A DNA stretch of 64,000 bases from Glaciecola sp047250385 (GCF_047250385.1 NZ_JBLBVM010000052.1:62001-126000); one strand, 5' to 3'; positions 16,595 through 26,143 are shown, numbered from the stretch's first letter. Notes: generated by a model not told the origin, from the sequence alone. A program made the numbers and translations.

Positions 16595-16987
16595 TTTAGT
16601 TGCAGTTTAATCCTTCAGAATAAGCCATTGTTGGTAATCTTTGCTATTGGAAATAGTCTAGTTCATCATAATATATACAGGTTTTCTTTCGATAAACATG
16701 CCTTTTCGTTTTGCTACAAGACTGCGTTTTAAGAAAATGGTATCACGGCTGACCTGATTTTACGTGGGTTATACAAAGTTGCATTAAGTCTAACAATCAC
16801 ATTGAATAATTTAACAATGATATTAATGAAATAGAAGCTGGGCAAAGAAATGCGTTGGTGTACAATAATCCTCAAGAACGAATGGTTACTGGAAACGGTA
16901 GCACCTGAATAAAGCATGCGCTTAAATATTGAAGTGACTCTGCACTCAAGATGGTATTTAATCGCCCCCAACTAGAACTAAATACGA
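16595..16987. other. Divergent spacer within the exopolysaccharide locus
   Basis: These 393 bases separate a minus-strand sulfotransferase from a plus-strand polymerase and must hold both promoters. An 80-codon minus-strand ORF at 16729-16971 has no ribosome site and protein-unlike composition, so I do not call it. I see no sigma-54 pattern or strong hairpin. Confidence 0.4.
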
Positions 16988-18253
16988 GTGATAAAGGTGA
17001 AAGTGACAACCCTAAATTTTAAGAAAGCATTTTTGGCAATTTCTTTTTTTTATTATATGGGTTTTTTGTCGTTTTTCACTAACATATTTGGTGAAAGTAG
17101 TAATGATGCTTTTACTGCTTATGCAACTGGTTCTGTGGCTAATCAGGTCGTTGGAAGCATTCTTTTGTGTATGAGTCTGTTTATGCTTTTCCAATTGCGA
17201 ATTGTAAACTTAGCGAATTTTTTCCGAAGTTTTTACTTATGGGGAATTCTAATAGCTTGGTTTATGTCTTCAATAATTTGGTCTTATGAACCTGCAGTTT
17301 CATTTAGACGTGTAATTGCATTCACGACTCTAGTGCTAGTTGTATATTGCCTTGTTCAAAATTTCTCTCCAAAATCACTCTTACGAATTTTCGTAATTAC
17401 AGTTTTCATTACGGCAAGCATTGGATTGGTCGAAGCTGTTGTGTCTCCCAAAAACGCCTTTATAAATGGGGGGATTAGGTCAGGTGCATTTACCGGTTTT
17501 TATTTTGATAAAAATGGAGGTGCTCGCGTTTATGCGTATGCATTGCTAACAATAGTCGGGCTTGGGTTTTATAAAGAAAGGTGGGGGCTTTTCGCTTTTT
17601 TTGTAATTGCTTTATGTTTAACAATGAGTCGCTCAGCAACTGCATTAGTAATGGTGATAGGAGGGGGGGGGTTAATTTTTATGTTCAAATCTCTACGTGC
17701 AAAGACTCCATCTATAAACATCTCTAGATTGGCTCTGCTTATTCTAGTATTGCTTGCAGGAGGCTATTTGGTCTTCTTACTTTATGAAACGCTACTAGAG
17801 TTACTTGGGCGGGACTCCAATCTAACAAATAGAACGATTATTTGGGAATTGTTGGCACCTTTTATAGCCGAAGAATTTACTTTTGGTTATGGTTTTGGAG
17901 CTTTTTGGGCTAGTGATGCTGTTTCAAGCTTTTTGGAGCGTTGGGGGTTTATTGGAAATGCTCATAGTGGCTACCTTGAAGCAATGCTCCAAGGGGGAAT
18001 CGTTTGTATTGCAATATTGTCAGCTATCTTATTTAATATGATTTATCTACTGTTCAAGTCATATGTTCATGACAATTCGGGAGAGTTGAGCACGACGCTT
18101 ATCCCATTGGTGATAATTCAGATCATTGTTAATTTCATTGGATTTATTATCCTAAACCACAACAGTGTAGATATGTTTATTTTTTTACTGGCATTCTTTG
18201 TTGCAAACTACAAACAATCGAGAGTGGCAATTTCAAATCAAAGTGCGGTGTAA
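16988..18253 (+). CDS. Wzy-type polysaccharide polymerase / O-antigen ligase family protein
   Basis: This is an inner-membrane protein of 421 residues with about ten to twelve hydrophobic segments. Signature features of the O-antigen ligase/Wzy family are visible. RSGAFTGFYFDKNGGA sits in the middle, LTNRTIIWELL heads the large periplasmic loop, followed by GYGFGAFW and AHSGYLEAMLQGG. In an EPS locus with a flippase it most likely polymerises lipid-linked repeat units on the periplasmic face. It starts with GTG and is followed after 3 bases by the GT14-like gene, so they form one operon. A second such protein lies at 28914, so one may be a ligase or side-chain enzyme. Confidence 0.85.
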   Translation: MIKVKVTTLNFKKAFLAISFFYYMGFLSFFTNIFGESSNDAFTAYATGSVANQVVGSILLCMSLFMLFQLRIVNLANFFRSFYLWGILIAWFMSSIIWSYEPAVSFRRVIAFTTLVLVVYCLVQNFSPKSLLRIFVITVFITASIGLVEAVVSPKNAFINGGIRSGAFTGFYFDKNGGARVYAYALLTIVGLGFYKERWGLFAFFVIALCLTMSRSATALVMVIGGGGLIFMFKSLRAKTPSINISRLALLILVLLAGGYLVFLLYETLLELLGRDSNLTNRTIIWELLAPFIAEEFTFGYGFGAFWASDAVSSFLERWGFIGNAHSGYLEAMLQGGIVCIAILSAILFNMIYLLFKSYVHDNSGELSTTLIPLVIIQIIVNFIGFIILNHNSVDMFIFLLAFFVANYKQSRVAISNQSAV

Positions 18254-18256
18254 GTT

Positions 18257-19141
18257 GTGGACGAAATTGGCTTTATTATACTCACCCATGATAATCCTAA
18301 CCAGACTTTGAGATTAGTAAGCAGACTTAATTCTTTATATGGTTTCCCGCCGATTTCTCTGCACCATGATTTTTCAAAGTCTTACCTCCCTGCAAGTCAG
18401 TTGACAGAAAATGTATTTTTAGTCAAAGATTATGTTGTTACTCACTGGGGGACGTATAGCTTGGTTGAAGCAAAATTAAAAGCACTTGCTCTTCTCTTTG
18501 AGAAATTTTCCCCTAAATATTATGTAACTTTGAGTGGCGCAGACTATCCTGTTAAAAAAGCAAGCGATGTTTTAGAAACATTAAATTCATTAAAGAGTGA
18601 TGTTTATATTCGCTCGTCGTTAATTTCGTATGATTGTTTAGATAAAGCATGGAAGAAGCAATATTACGATCGCTATTGTTCTTTGAAACTAATATTTAAA
18701 AGGAAAAATAAAAACAACCGAAGTGTTGTGAGTCAATTGACTTTTTTGCGGAATCCAAAAATCACCAATTATTTCACTCCCTTTAGTCCTTCTTTAAGAT
18801 GTTGGGGGGGCGAATTTTGGTACACAGCTAACGATGTCGCTGCTAAATACTTATTGGATTATGTCAAAAATGATAAGGATGGTTTAGTAAAGCACTATAA
18901 GCATACGAAAATTCCTGATGAGTCAATTTTTCAAACTATTTTTAAGAATTCAAAGATTTTAAAATGTTCAAATCAAAACTTTCGTTATATTGATTGGAAG
19001 GAGAAGTTACCCCATCCTAAGGTTTTAGGTGTTGAGGATTTAACTAAAATTAAAGAGTCAGATTCCCATTTTGCAAGGAAATTCGATCAATCAGGATCTA
19101 AAGAAGCAATCAATATAATTGATGCTTGGCTTAATTGTTAG
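18257..19141 (+). CDS. Core-2/I-branching-type (GT14-like) glycosyltransferase
   Basis: The 294-residue protein resembles beta-1,6-N-acetylglucosaminyltransferases of the Core-2/I-branching group. It opens GFIILTHDNPNQTLRLV, has LHHDFSKS, WGTYSLVEAKLKAL and YVTLSGADYPVKKASDV, then WGGEFWYTANDVAAKYLL and IPDESIFQTIF. Such enzymes usually add a branching sugar, so a branched EPS repeat is plausible; donor and acceptor cannot be read from sequence. The GTG start lies 3 bases after the polymerase stop. It is cytoplasmic, with no membrane segment. Confidence 0.82.
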   Translation: MDEIGFIILTHDNPNQTLRLVSRLNSLYGFPPISLHHDFSKSYLPASQLTENVFLVKDYVVTHWGTYSLVEAKLKALALLFEKFSPKYYVTLSGADYPVKKASDVLETLNSLKSDVYIRSSLISYDCLDKAWKKQYYDRYCSLKLIFKRKNKNNRSVVSQLTFLRNPKITNYFTPFSPSLRCWGGEFWYTANDVAAKYLLDYVKNDKDGLVKHYKHTKIPDESIFQTIFKNSKILKCSNQNFRYIDWKEKLPHPKVLGVEDLTKIKESDSHFARKFDQSGSKEAINIIDAWLNC

Positions 19142-19154
19142 CAAAGGAATTTAC

Positions 19155-20573
19155 TTAATGGGAATCTGAGAGAAGATTTAGAATTCTTTTATGCCAGAAA
19201 CCAAAAAGCAACATCATTATGAGGCCTTGCATAATAACTGATAAAACCCCAAGAGTTATGAGAAGAGCGCTGGTCGGCTGTAAAAATTCTATGGCATAAT
19301 ATGAGGTCAAGGCTGTTACAGCAGTACCAACGGTAATTTTAATAATATCTATCCAAAAATTAAATGCTAGATTTGGGATTAATTTGTAAACCACATAATA
19401 CCTAATAACTAGGTTAAATATGAAGTCAAGAGCGATAACCAAAGCAATTGCCAGTAGGCCGTATTTTGCTGCTAAATGGAAGGTTATAACCAATAAAGCA
19501 ATCGCCTTTCCTAGTTCAGCATATAGCCCAATTTTAGAGCGTCCAAACGCAGCTTGAAGAGTTTCAGGCAGCGCAACTAGCATTTGAGCGCCAGAAATAA
19601 AAGCGAAAAGTACAAAAAATGGAATCGCTCCAATCCACTTTTCCCCGAAGATGTCAGTAATTAGCTCTTTACCAAATATACTAAGTAAAACAAATAAAGG
19701 GAGAGTGATTAAGAAAATACATATAGTTAATTCTGTGAATAGGTGTGCAATTACTTTTTTGTTTCTGTATCGACTTGTAAAAACCGGCATTGCATATGAA
19801 TTTATAGCAGCTAACAGTGCTTGCTTTGGTAGCTCAACGATTCTTCGGCCAAACGAATAATAACCAATAATTGCGGGTGTAGTGACAACCGAGAGTATAA
19901 TTACGATACCACGCCCCAAAAAACCGGAAATAAGTTTTCTAGCTCCAACAGGAGTGCCTTCTCTAAGTATTGAAATAAATCTTTCTTTGCTTGGCGTAAC
20001 GAAGAGAAACGAAGATGCCGATCTTAGCAATATGAGAAAAGCCACTAAGTTCATAGTGGTCAATTGAATTATCAGGGCCCATTCACCAGCGCCCAAAACT
20101 GCAGAGGCGATCCCACAGCCGGAGCCGATGATTTTGCCCCAAAGAGTTCTCAAAGCTAGCTTCTTAAACTCCCTTTTGCATCGAAGTATTGCTATGTAAG
20201 GACGTGCAAGTGTCGTGGAAAGTACAGAAACGGTTGATAATAAAAGCATCTTCCAAACAGAGGAGTCACTATCAAATAAATAATAAAACCCAGCTAATAT
20301 AAGAATCGTCGTAGCGGAAACCATACCACCAAACCAAAACACACTGCTTAGTTCCTTCCGAGATTTAGCACCTCTCCTTATGAGTGGTGCTTCAAAAACT
20401 GCACAATAGAAACTAGAAACTATCTCACATAATACAATCGTGAGGGCCCCCAGACCTAACTGAGTTGGTGTTAGATAGATTGCAAAACTGAAAAAAGAAA
20501 GTGCTGACAAAAATACTAAACCAAAGTTTTCGAACAGTAACCAGAATATGTTTATCAATCTATCTTTGTTCAT
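19155..20573 (-). CDS. Wzx-type polysaccharide flippase (PST/MOP family)
   Basis: The 472-residue product has about twelve to fourteen hydrophobic helices and the general pattern of Wzx/PST exporters: FENFGLVFLSALSFFSFAIYL at the start (here broken as FENFGLVFLSAL), PTQLGLGAL, then a cytoplasmic RKELSSVFWFGG. The mid-protein segment ATPAIIGYYSFGRRIVELPK is typical of the family. It would flip undecaprenyl-linked repeat units to the periplasm for polymerisation. It is the last gene of a minus-strand run that includes the acetyltransferase and several glycosyltransferases, and its 3' end meets the GT14-like gene. Confidence 0.87.
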   Translation of the reverse strand: MNKDRLINIFWLLFENFGLVFLSALSFFSFAIYLTPTQLGLGALTIVLCEIVSSFYCAVFEAPLIRRGAKSRKELSSVFWFGGMVSATTILILAGFYYLFDSDSSVWKMLLLSTVSVLSTTLARPYIAILRCKREFKKLALRTLWGKIIGSGCGIASAVLGAGEWALIIQLTTMNLVAFLILLRSASSFLFVTPSKERFISILREGTPVGARKLISGFLGRGIVIILSVVTTPAIIGYYSFGRRIVELPKQALLAAINSYAMPVFTSRYRNKKVIAHLFTELTICIFLITLPLFVLLSIFGKELITDIFGEKWIGAIPFFVLFAFISGAQMLVALPETLQAAFGRSKIGLYAELGKAIALLVITFHLAAKYGLLAIALVIALDFIFNLVIRYYVVYKLIPNLAFNFWIDIIKITVGTAVTALTSYYAIEFLQPTSALLITLGVLSVIMQGLIMMLLFGFWHKRILNLLSDSH

Positions 20574-20672
20574 TAATGGTTTTTCTTATAGTTTAACTTT
20601 TGAAGGCCAATACCCAGTCAATTTAAAGCTAGATTTTAGGCTAACCTTTACTAACTTAGGAGTACCCAGTAT

Positions 20673-21236
20673 TCAAAGCTCTTTATTACTTTTATCATCA
20701 TATATACGGCGAATAGACTTTGCTGGGATCCCAACAATAACATGCCCAAATTCAGGAAATGACTTATTTACTACCGCATTTGCGCCAATCTGACACGAAT
20801 CTCCTAACAAAACATCACCAAATATTTTGGCGCCAGGTCCAATATAGCAATTGTTTCCTATTTGTGGTGTAAGTCCTTTCCCATTATTACCTCCAATATT
20901 GACTCCAATGTGAATTTTGCAATTATCTCCAATTCGACATTTTTCGTTTATTACAATATTTCCATAGTGATGCAGTATTAGGCCTGCTCCACAAACATTA
21001 GGTGGAATACTATAACCAAGCTTCTTAGAGATTGACTTAAATCTATAAAGTGTAAGTACTTTGAGTGGTAAATATAACGATGAATTCTTTGTGTTAATTA
21101 TGTATTCAACTCTTCTCAATAATCTAAGAAACTTCCAAATATCGTTAGTAAAATAGCTAAGAAAGGAGCTATCAAAATTATTTTTTAAGAGGTCTTGCTC
21201 TTTATATCTTAAATAATCATGTTTGTTGCTTATCAT
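20673..21236 (-). CDS. Serine-acetyltransferase-like hexapeptide-repeat acyltransferase
   Basis: The 187-residue protein has a left-handed beta-helix formed by hexapeptide repeats. The region GAGLILHHYGNIVINEKCRI is followed by IGDNCKIHIGVNIGG, IGNNCYIGPGAKIFG and IGANAVVNKSFPEFGHV, ending in the usual IVGIPAKSIRRI. The HHYGNIVIN stretch resembles CysE-type enzymes, but the N-terminal part is not that of housekeeping serine acetyltransferase. In this context it most likely O-acetylates a sugar of the EPS repeat. It has no membrane segment and stands between flippase and sulfotransferase genes. Confidence 0.8.
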   Translation of the reverse strand: MISNKHDYLRYKEQDLLKNNFDSSFLSYFTNDIWKFLRLLRRVEYIINTKNSSLYLPLKVLTLYRFKSISKKLGYSIPPNVCGAGLILHHYGNIVINEKCRIGDNCKIHIGVNIGGNNGKGLTPQIGNNCYIGPGAKIFGDVLLGDSCQIGANAVVNKSFPEFGHVIVGIPAKSIRRIYDDKSNKEL

Positions 21237-21435
21237 AATACAAGATTTGTTCTAATACGGTCATGTGTTGCAAACATTCTACATCAATACATGGTAAGCC
21301 TGTTACAACAATCCTGTTTGTGTCGTTAAACACATAAAACTTCTATCTATCATTATAGCTTTTAAAACGTTTGTTTTGTTAAACCTTATTGTTTCTAGAA
21401 AAAATGTGGATGCACATCTCAACAGAGTATGCTCC

Positions 21436-22134
21436 TTAGTGTGAATTCAATTTAGTAATTTTAAAAACAATTACTAATAATTTGGCAAGAACATAACTCA
21501 CAAAGTAATTTAGTTTTTTATGTGATGTTACTTTTGCAGTTGTTGCATCAGCCTCATATTTGAACTTTTTGAAATCTTCATTGTAAAATTCTCTTATTTC
21601 CATAAACGTTTTTGCATCTATTTCAATCAGATTTGAATTTGAAGTGTTTTTACGGGGCATCCTAGGCGCATTCTCTTCAAAAAGTGACTTAAATTTACAT
21701 AGTACACTTTCTAAACCATCTTCTAATTTGAAAACCTCAGTGTTCTCACCTACAAAATCAGATTGTGGTCTTATATGGTTAGCCAACAAATACCGATGCT
21801 TGGGGTAAACTGTTTTACAAAATATAAAAAAAGTTGTCAGATTTATATACCTAAATTTAGCATCAATTTTTTTTCTGTAAGAAAATTCACTTATAAATCT
21901 GTCGATTGGGTGTCGAGTAATAGTAAAGTGGCGTTGACAAAGTTGGGTAAAACCAAGTTGTTTTAACAAGTCAAAATGGAAGTGTTGAGGGGGGCATGGA
22001 AAGTCCTTCATATGTTCCACATTAAATATTAATTCAACATCTTTTCTTAAACTGTTTTTTAAACTAGTCCCAGCTGTTTTTGGAATATGGATATAAAGCA
22101 CGATTTCGTTATTTATATTTTTTAGAAACGGCAA
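21436..22134 (-). CDS. Second sulfotransferase (Sulfotransfer_2-like)
   Basis: The 232-residue protein begins with VLYIHIPKTAGTSLKNSL, the PAPS-binding loop typical of the carbohydrate sulfotransferase group 2, and has RHFTITRHPIDRFISEF, the matching 3'-phosphate motif. It differs from the sulfotransferase at 15629, so it is not a recent duplicate. Transfer of sulfate to an EPS sugar is the most likely role. The start is TTG with AAGGA six bases upstream. It lies 21 bases after the GT4 gene at 22156 on the same strand and is probably co-transcribed. Confidence 0.83.
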   Translation of the reverse strand: MPFLKNINNEIVLYIHIPKTAGTSLKNSLRKDVELIFNVEHMKDFPCPPQHFHFDLLKQLGFTQLCQRHFTITRHPIDRFISEFSYRKKIDAKFRYINLTTFFIFCKTVYPKHRYLLANHIRPQSDFVGENTEVFKLEDGLESVLCKFKSLFEENAPRMPRKNTSNSNLIEIDAKTFMEIREFYNEDFKKFKYEADATTAKVTSHKKLNYFVSYVLAKLLVIVFKITKLNSH

Positions 22135-22155
22135 GTGAATTCCTTTTTAGTAATT

Positions 22156-23268
22156 TCATTTCTTTGGATAAATTAAAAGTTCTCTATATTTTTTTGCTGA
22201 AAATTCAGATGTGAACATTGCTATCTGATCGTCCATTAAGTTTAGTTTAGTGTTGTTAGAGTTATTCAATACAACTTTCATCGCCTTAATCATCTCATCA
22301 ACATTCAAATACTCAACTAAAGGAGCTATCTTGCCACCCTGTAAGATCTCTTTTACTCCATGAGGACAATCAAAAGCTATTACATCAGTACCAACCGACA
22401 TCGCCTCTACAATTGCATTTGGGCTGCCTTCAAATCGAGACGACAAGACAAACAAGTCCGCAGCTTTAACTTCAGCGATAACATTTTCGCAATAACCGGG
22501 CATCGAAATGCTCGTCTGTAACCCAAGGCTTTCAATTTGTTTTTCTAGACTAGCTCGTTTTTCACCTTCACCGAAAATAATCAGTTTGCAGTCAATTTCA
22601 TTTTGAACTTTGTAAAATGCATCAATTAAAATGTCAAAGCCTTTTTGATAGGCAAGTCGACCAACTGACACTATGACTTTGGAGCTTTTATCTATCAACC
22701 ACGGGTGGGTTGCACTTTTTTGCGCCATCATTTGCAAGTCTCTTGTAATAACGGGATTTGGAGCGGTCACAATATCTATGGGTCTTACAATAGTCGTCTT
22801 AATAAGATCATCAGCTACCCCTTGCGATACTGCTATCACAGGGTTTGGAATAAAACGGTAAATAAAGGGGGCTAAGGCATAGGCAGCTTTCATTACTTTA
22901 TTTGAATTAACTTTTTTATCTAATGAAAAGGCATTTCTCTCGCTAACCCTTAGTTTTTTTAGCCAGCCTAGTGATAAGCACACAAAGGCACTAATAACAT
23001 TGATATGAGTCAGTACTGATAGAATACCATTAGGGCTTGATTGCTTTAAAGCACGTCGAAGTGGAACAAAAGAATCCAATGTTCTATCGCAGGTAAGCTC
23101 AATGAGGTTTACTTTTTTTGAAAGGTAGTTTTTATTTGACCCACCGCTTGTGATTAAAATCATGTCAACCGTATCACCGTCGTCACAAAGTTGATTGGCA
23201 AGTCTAACCATCATTTTTTCCGCGCCACCACCGCGTAAGTCATGGAGGATTATCGCTATTTTTGCCAT
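22156..23268 (-). CDS. GT4-family glycosyltransferase
   Basis: This is a 370-residue retaining glycosyltransferase with a GT-B fold. The N-terminal half opens IAIILHDLRGGGAEKMMVRLA. The C-terminal half has VSVGRLAYQKGFDILIDAF, FGEGEKRASLEKQIESLGL, and the catalytic/donor-binding signature SRFEGSPNAIVEAMSVG with the E-x7-E spacing. It would add one sugar to the lipid-linked repeat on the cytoplasmic face. Its ATG overlaps the stop of the next GT4 gene by one base (TAATG), so the two are coupled. Confidence 0.88.
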   Translation of the reverse strand: MAKIAIILHDLRGGGAEKMMVRLANQLCDDGDTVDMILITSGGSNKNYLSKKVNLIELTCDRTLDSFVPLRRALKQSSPNGILSVLTHINVISAFVCLSLGWLKKLRVSERNAFSLDKKVNSNKVMKAAYALAPFIYRFIPNPVIAVSQGVADDLIKTTIVRPIDIVTAPNPVITRDLQMMAQKSATHPWLIDKSSKVIVSVGRLAYQKGFDILIDAFYKVQNEIDCKLIIFGEGEKRASLEKQIESLGLQTSISMPGYCENVIAEVKAADLFVLSSRFEGSPNAIVEAMSVGTDVIAFDCPHGVKEILQGGKIAPLVEYLNVDEMIKAMKVVLNNSNNTKLNLMDDQIAMFTSEFSAKKYRELLIYPKK

Positions 23269-24362
23269 TAAACAGACTCTCCAATTATAGCAGCATAGCT
23301 AGAAGCAACTTTTGAATACGAAAAATGTTCAACTGTTTTATCTAAGTTTGAGCGGGGTAGTGAAGAGAAATCAATAATGGATTCTGCGAGCTTATTAACA
23401 TTTAAATGCTCAACTAGTGAGCCATTCTGAGCATCTATGATTAGTTCGTCAGGACCGGTAGGACAGTTGAACGCAATAACTGGCGTACCGAGTGCCATAG
23501 CCTCTACGAGTACTGTCGGCATTCCTTCATGGCGCGAGGATAGAATGAAAGCACTTGCTGATTTAATTATGCAGTAAGGGTTAGAAACAAAACCTAAGAA
23601 ATGAACTAGCTTGCTTATTCCTAGTTCAATTGCTAATTCTTTTAAATGTTGCTCCTCCTCACCCTCACCAGCAATAAATAGTTTTGGTAAGCTGTTATCT
23701 TCATTTACAGCAATGCAGTAAGCTTTAAGTAAAAGATCGAACCCCTTTTGTTCAACCAGCCGTCCGACGGCTATAAAATACTGCCCTTCAACTTCTAATT
23801 CTTCATCATGTAACGATAATGCAAGGATCTTGTCTGAAACCACTGCATTTGGGATAAAGTGAATTTTCTTTTTTCCCCATATTACTGAGGCACTAATTTG
23901 TTTTTGTAATGAATTGGAAACGGCTACAACGTTACCATTTAACAAATACAAACTGTAAAGTAACTTTATTGCAAAAGGAGGAAGCCTTTGATCACTGACA
24001 TCAAAGGCGCAATGCCGAGTATAAACTATTTGAACGTGAGGAAACCGGAGTTTGCAAATGAAAGCTGAGATATTCGCAGTTTCCGTAGCAGATATGATAG
24101 CAGTGATATTTTGTGATTTAACAGATTCAAAAAGTGAGTTTAACTTACAAATTAAATTTGCTTTCTTAGGGGCTCTCTGTGCCTTATGCTGCCTTTGTAA
24201 TAACGTGAAGCCTTCTTCACTCTTGTTAAAACCGTCTAATATAAAAAATGAACTTTCAACACTTTGTTCTGACAATGCAAAAGCCAAGTTTTGATGAACT
24301 CGTTCAATGCCACCACCTTTTACAAAGCATTTATGTAAGAAAAGAACTTTAGTTTTCATCAT
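23268..24362 (-). CDS. GT4-family glycosyltransferase
   Basis: This 364-residue protein has the same architecture as its downstream neighbour. KVLFLHKCFVKGGGIERVHQN forms the N-terminal glycine loop (split motif KGGGIERVHQN). FIAVGRLVEQKGFDLLLKAY and IAGEGEEEQHLKELAIELG follow, then SSRHEGMPTVLVEAMALGTP, with both catalytic-site glutamates. Identity with the neighbour looks moderate, so they likely add different sugars. It overlaps the 3' end of the upstream GT26 gene by 14 bases and the start of the next gene by one, indicating a tight operon. Confidence 0.88.
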   Translation of the reverse strand: MMKTKVLFLHKCFVKGGGIERVHQNLAFALSEQSVESSFFILDGFNKSEEGFTLLQRQHKAQRAPKKANLICKLNSLFESVKSQNITAIISATETANISAFICKLRFPHVQIVYTRHCAFDVSDQRLPPFAIKLLYSLYLLNGNVVAVSNSLQKQISASVIWGKKKIHFIPNAVVSDKILALSLHDEELEVEGQYFIAVGRLVEQKGFDLLLKAYCIAVNEDNSLPKLFIAGEGEEEQHLKELAIELGISKLVHFLGFVSNPYCIIKSASAFILSSRHEGMPTVLVEAMALGTPVIAFNCPTGPDELIIDAQNGSLVEHLNVNKLAESIIDFSSLPRSNLDKTVEHFSYSKVASSYAAIIGESV

Positions 24363-25134
24363 GGCTCTTAATAAATTTGTGTTTCAAAACACAATAAATA
24401 CTATGTGGTATGGTGATCACATACCGCCAGAAGAGCTTTCTAGGCTCTAAGACTACTCTATGTAGCCACTCTATACCAATATTCTGCATCCATAAGGGAG
24501 CTCTTGCATAATCTCCGGTCACATAATTATAGCAACCACCACATGTAATAATTACAGCAACATTAAGTCTATGTTTATTATCAATGACCCACCTTTGCTC
24601 AGTAGGCTTTCCTAAGCCAACCCACAATATATCGGCTTTGGAGTTATTGATAGTTTTTATAATCTTCTCTTCTTGCTTTGCCGTGAAGTATCCGTTTTGC
24701 GTTCCAGCAATTTGAAAGTTAGAGTATTTTTGGCTGAGAATAACTGCGCATTCTTCAACAATTCTTTTACTGCCACCAAACAAAAAGTGAGTTAATTTTT
24801 GTGAGCACATACTTGGTATGTCATGAATAGTATCTGTCGTTGCGCTTCTCTCTGGTATTGATGGTCCATCGGTCAACTTGGACATGACGACTACGCTTTG
24901 TCCATCTGCATGAATAATATTAGCCTGTGACAATGATTGTTTAAAAATGGGGCTGCTATTAGCTAATGAAATGGCGTGTCCATTAATGTCAAATATGATG
25001 AGTGGATTTTTTTGACTCTCATTCGTTTTATATTTTTTAGACGCATTAACAATCAATTCAACCAACTGTCTCCTATCAATACAGGCAGTCTTCAATCCAC
25101 CTACATTCGTAAATGTAACTTCTTCTAATTTCAT
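24349..25134 (-). CDS. WecG/TagA/CpsF (GT26) glycosyltransferase
   Basis: The 261-residue protein matches the GT26 family, which transfers a sugar onto a lipid-linked first sugar. The conserved core is IIHADGQSVV, LFGGSKRIVEECAVIL, then the highly typical ILWVGLGKPTEQRWV and the end block APLWMQNIGIEWLHRV with EPRKLFWRY. It is first in a minus-strand operon of two GT4 enzymes, sulfotransferase, acetyltransferase and flippase, so it probably adds the second sugar after the WcaJ-type initiator at 36229. The C-terminal basic/hydrophobic helix probably contacts the membrane. Confidence 0.9.
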   Translation of the reverse strand: MKLEEVTFTNVGGLKTACIDRRQLVELIVNASKKYKTNESQKNPLIIFDINGHAISLANSSPIFKQSLSQANIIHADGQSVVVMSKLTDGPSIPERSATTDTIHDIPSMCSQKLTHFLFGGSKRIVEECAVILSQKYSNFQIAGTQNGYFTAKQEEKIIKTINNSKADILWVGLGKPTEQRWVIDNKHRLNVAVIITCGGCYNYVTGDYARAPLWMQNIGIEWLHRVVLEPRKLFWRYVITIPHSIYCVLKHKFIKSHDEN

Positions 25135-25408
25135 CTATATACTGCTCGATTTAAAATAAAATGGTTTAATAATTCCATAGGGTCTAAAAACTTACTCACG
25201 TCATTTTGTCAAATTTCGACGGCTCTTTTTCTATAATGTTACTAAATTTCGACAATGTCCCATAGAATTTAGATTCAATTTTATACTCAAGAACAATTCT
25301 TTATATCATCTAAGGAACTCTCACTGCGCTATTATGGCATTTTAAAATAACCGCTATGGCATTTTTGCAATTAGTTTATTAATAACTCGATGACTATAAA
25401 GGGCATTT
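25135..25408. promoter_or_regulatory. Divergent control region between EPS operon and lapG
   Basis: The 274-base spacer contains two exact copies of AAATTTCGAC at 25211-25220 and 25244-25253, 33 bases apart (three helical turns), with a TATAAT at 25232-25237 between them. Nearer lapG, AGGAACTCTCACTGC (25312-25326) has the GG-N10-GC spacing of a sigma-54 site, though with several mismatches. These are candidate regulatory elements only. Confidence 0.35.
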
Positions 25409-26065
25409 GTGACACCTAATCGGCATTGTTTACATTTCCTTAGCCTCCTTTTCCTACTCATAATGCCAGGAAGCTTCGCCCTGTCCGAAATAAGCTTCAC
25501 CGAAAAACTTTTCCAGTCCATCAACATACAATACAACCAAGAAGCCGAAGCGCGTGTTCGCGATTGGCAATCATTGCTGGAACAGCAAAAAGATAAGCCT
25601 ATTGATGATCAACTATATGAAATTAATCGTTTTTTCAATGATATAGATTTTGTCGATGATAAAGCGCATTGGGGAAAAAATGACTATTGGGCCACTCCCA
25701 TCGAGTTCCTGGCTAGTAATGCCGGTGACTGTGAAGATTTCACCATCGCTAAATACTTCAGTTTAATCGCTTTAGGTGTTTCAGAAAAGAAGCTGCGCTT
25801 AATGTACGTTACCGCGACTAGACCTCGCCAAGCGCACATGGTACTGGCATACTACGAAACACCCAAATCAGTTCCTTTAGTGTTGGATAATATCAATCGA
25901 AGAATATTACCAGCCACTCAAAGAAGAGATTTGATTCCAATTTACAGTTTCAATGGAGATGGTTTGTGGCATGCTAAGTCACAAGGGCAGGGAAGACGTT
26001 TACAGTCGAAAAACAATAATAGTTTATGGCAAGATCTAACAAAACGAATGAAACACGAGCTTTAA
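25409..26065 (+). CDS. lapG: LapG-type periplasmic cysteine protease
   Basis: LapG is a calcium-dependent transglutaminase-like cysteine protease that cuts large LapA-type adhesins off the surface and so releases biofilm. The 218-residue product has a signal peptide (to about 25) and the family core. WATPIEFLASNAGDCEDF contains the catalytic Cys108, flanked by the Asp and Glu that bind calcium in characterised LapG. QAHMVL holds His143 and PLVLDNI holds Asp160. It starts with GTG. It is followed 78 bases later by the lapD-like gene, the standard pairing. No giant adhesin gene is in the window. Confidence 0.9.
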   Translation: MTPNRHCLHFLSLLFLLIMPGSFALSEISFTEKLFQSINIQYNQEAEARVRDWQSLLEQQKDKPIDDQLYEINRFFNDIDFVDDKAHWGKNDYWATPIEFLASNAGDCEDFTIAKYFSLIALGVSEKKLRLMYVTATRPRQAHMVLAYYETPKSVPLVLDNINRRILPATQRRDLIPIYSFNGDGLWHAKSQGQGRRLQSKNNNSLWQDLTKRMKHEL

Positions 26066-26143
26066 TCACTTTGTACAGGGTGACAGTATTTAGCAAGTTT
26101 TGCGTGTTGCGAATAAACGCATTTTAAAGGAAGGAAGCAACGC

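Noticed and set aside
16729..16971. 80-codon minus-strand ORF in the EPS spacer
   Set aside because: No ribosome site, unlikely composition and no family pattern.
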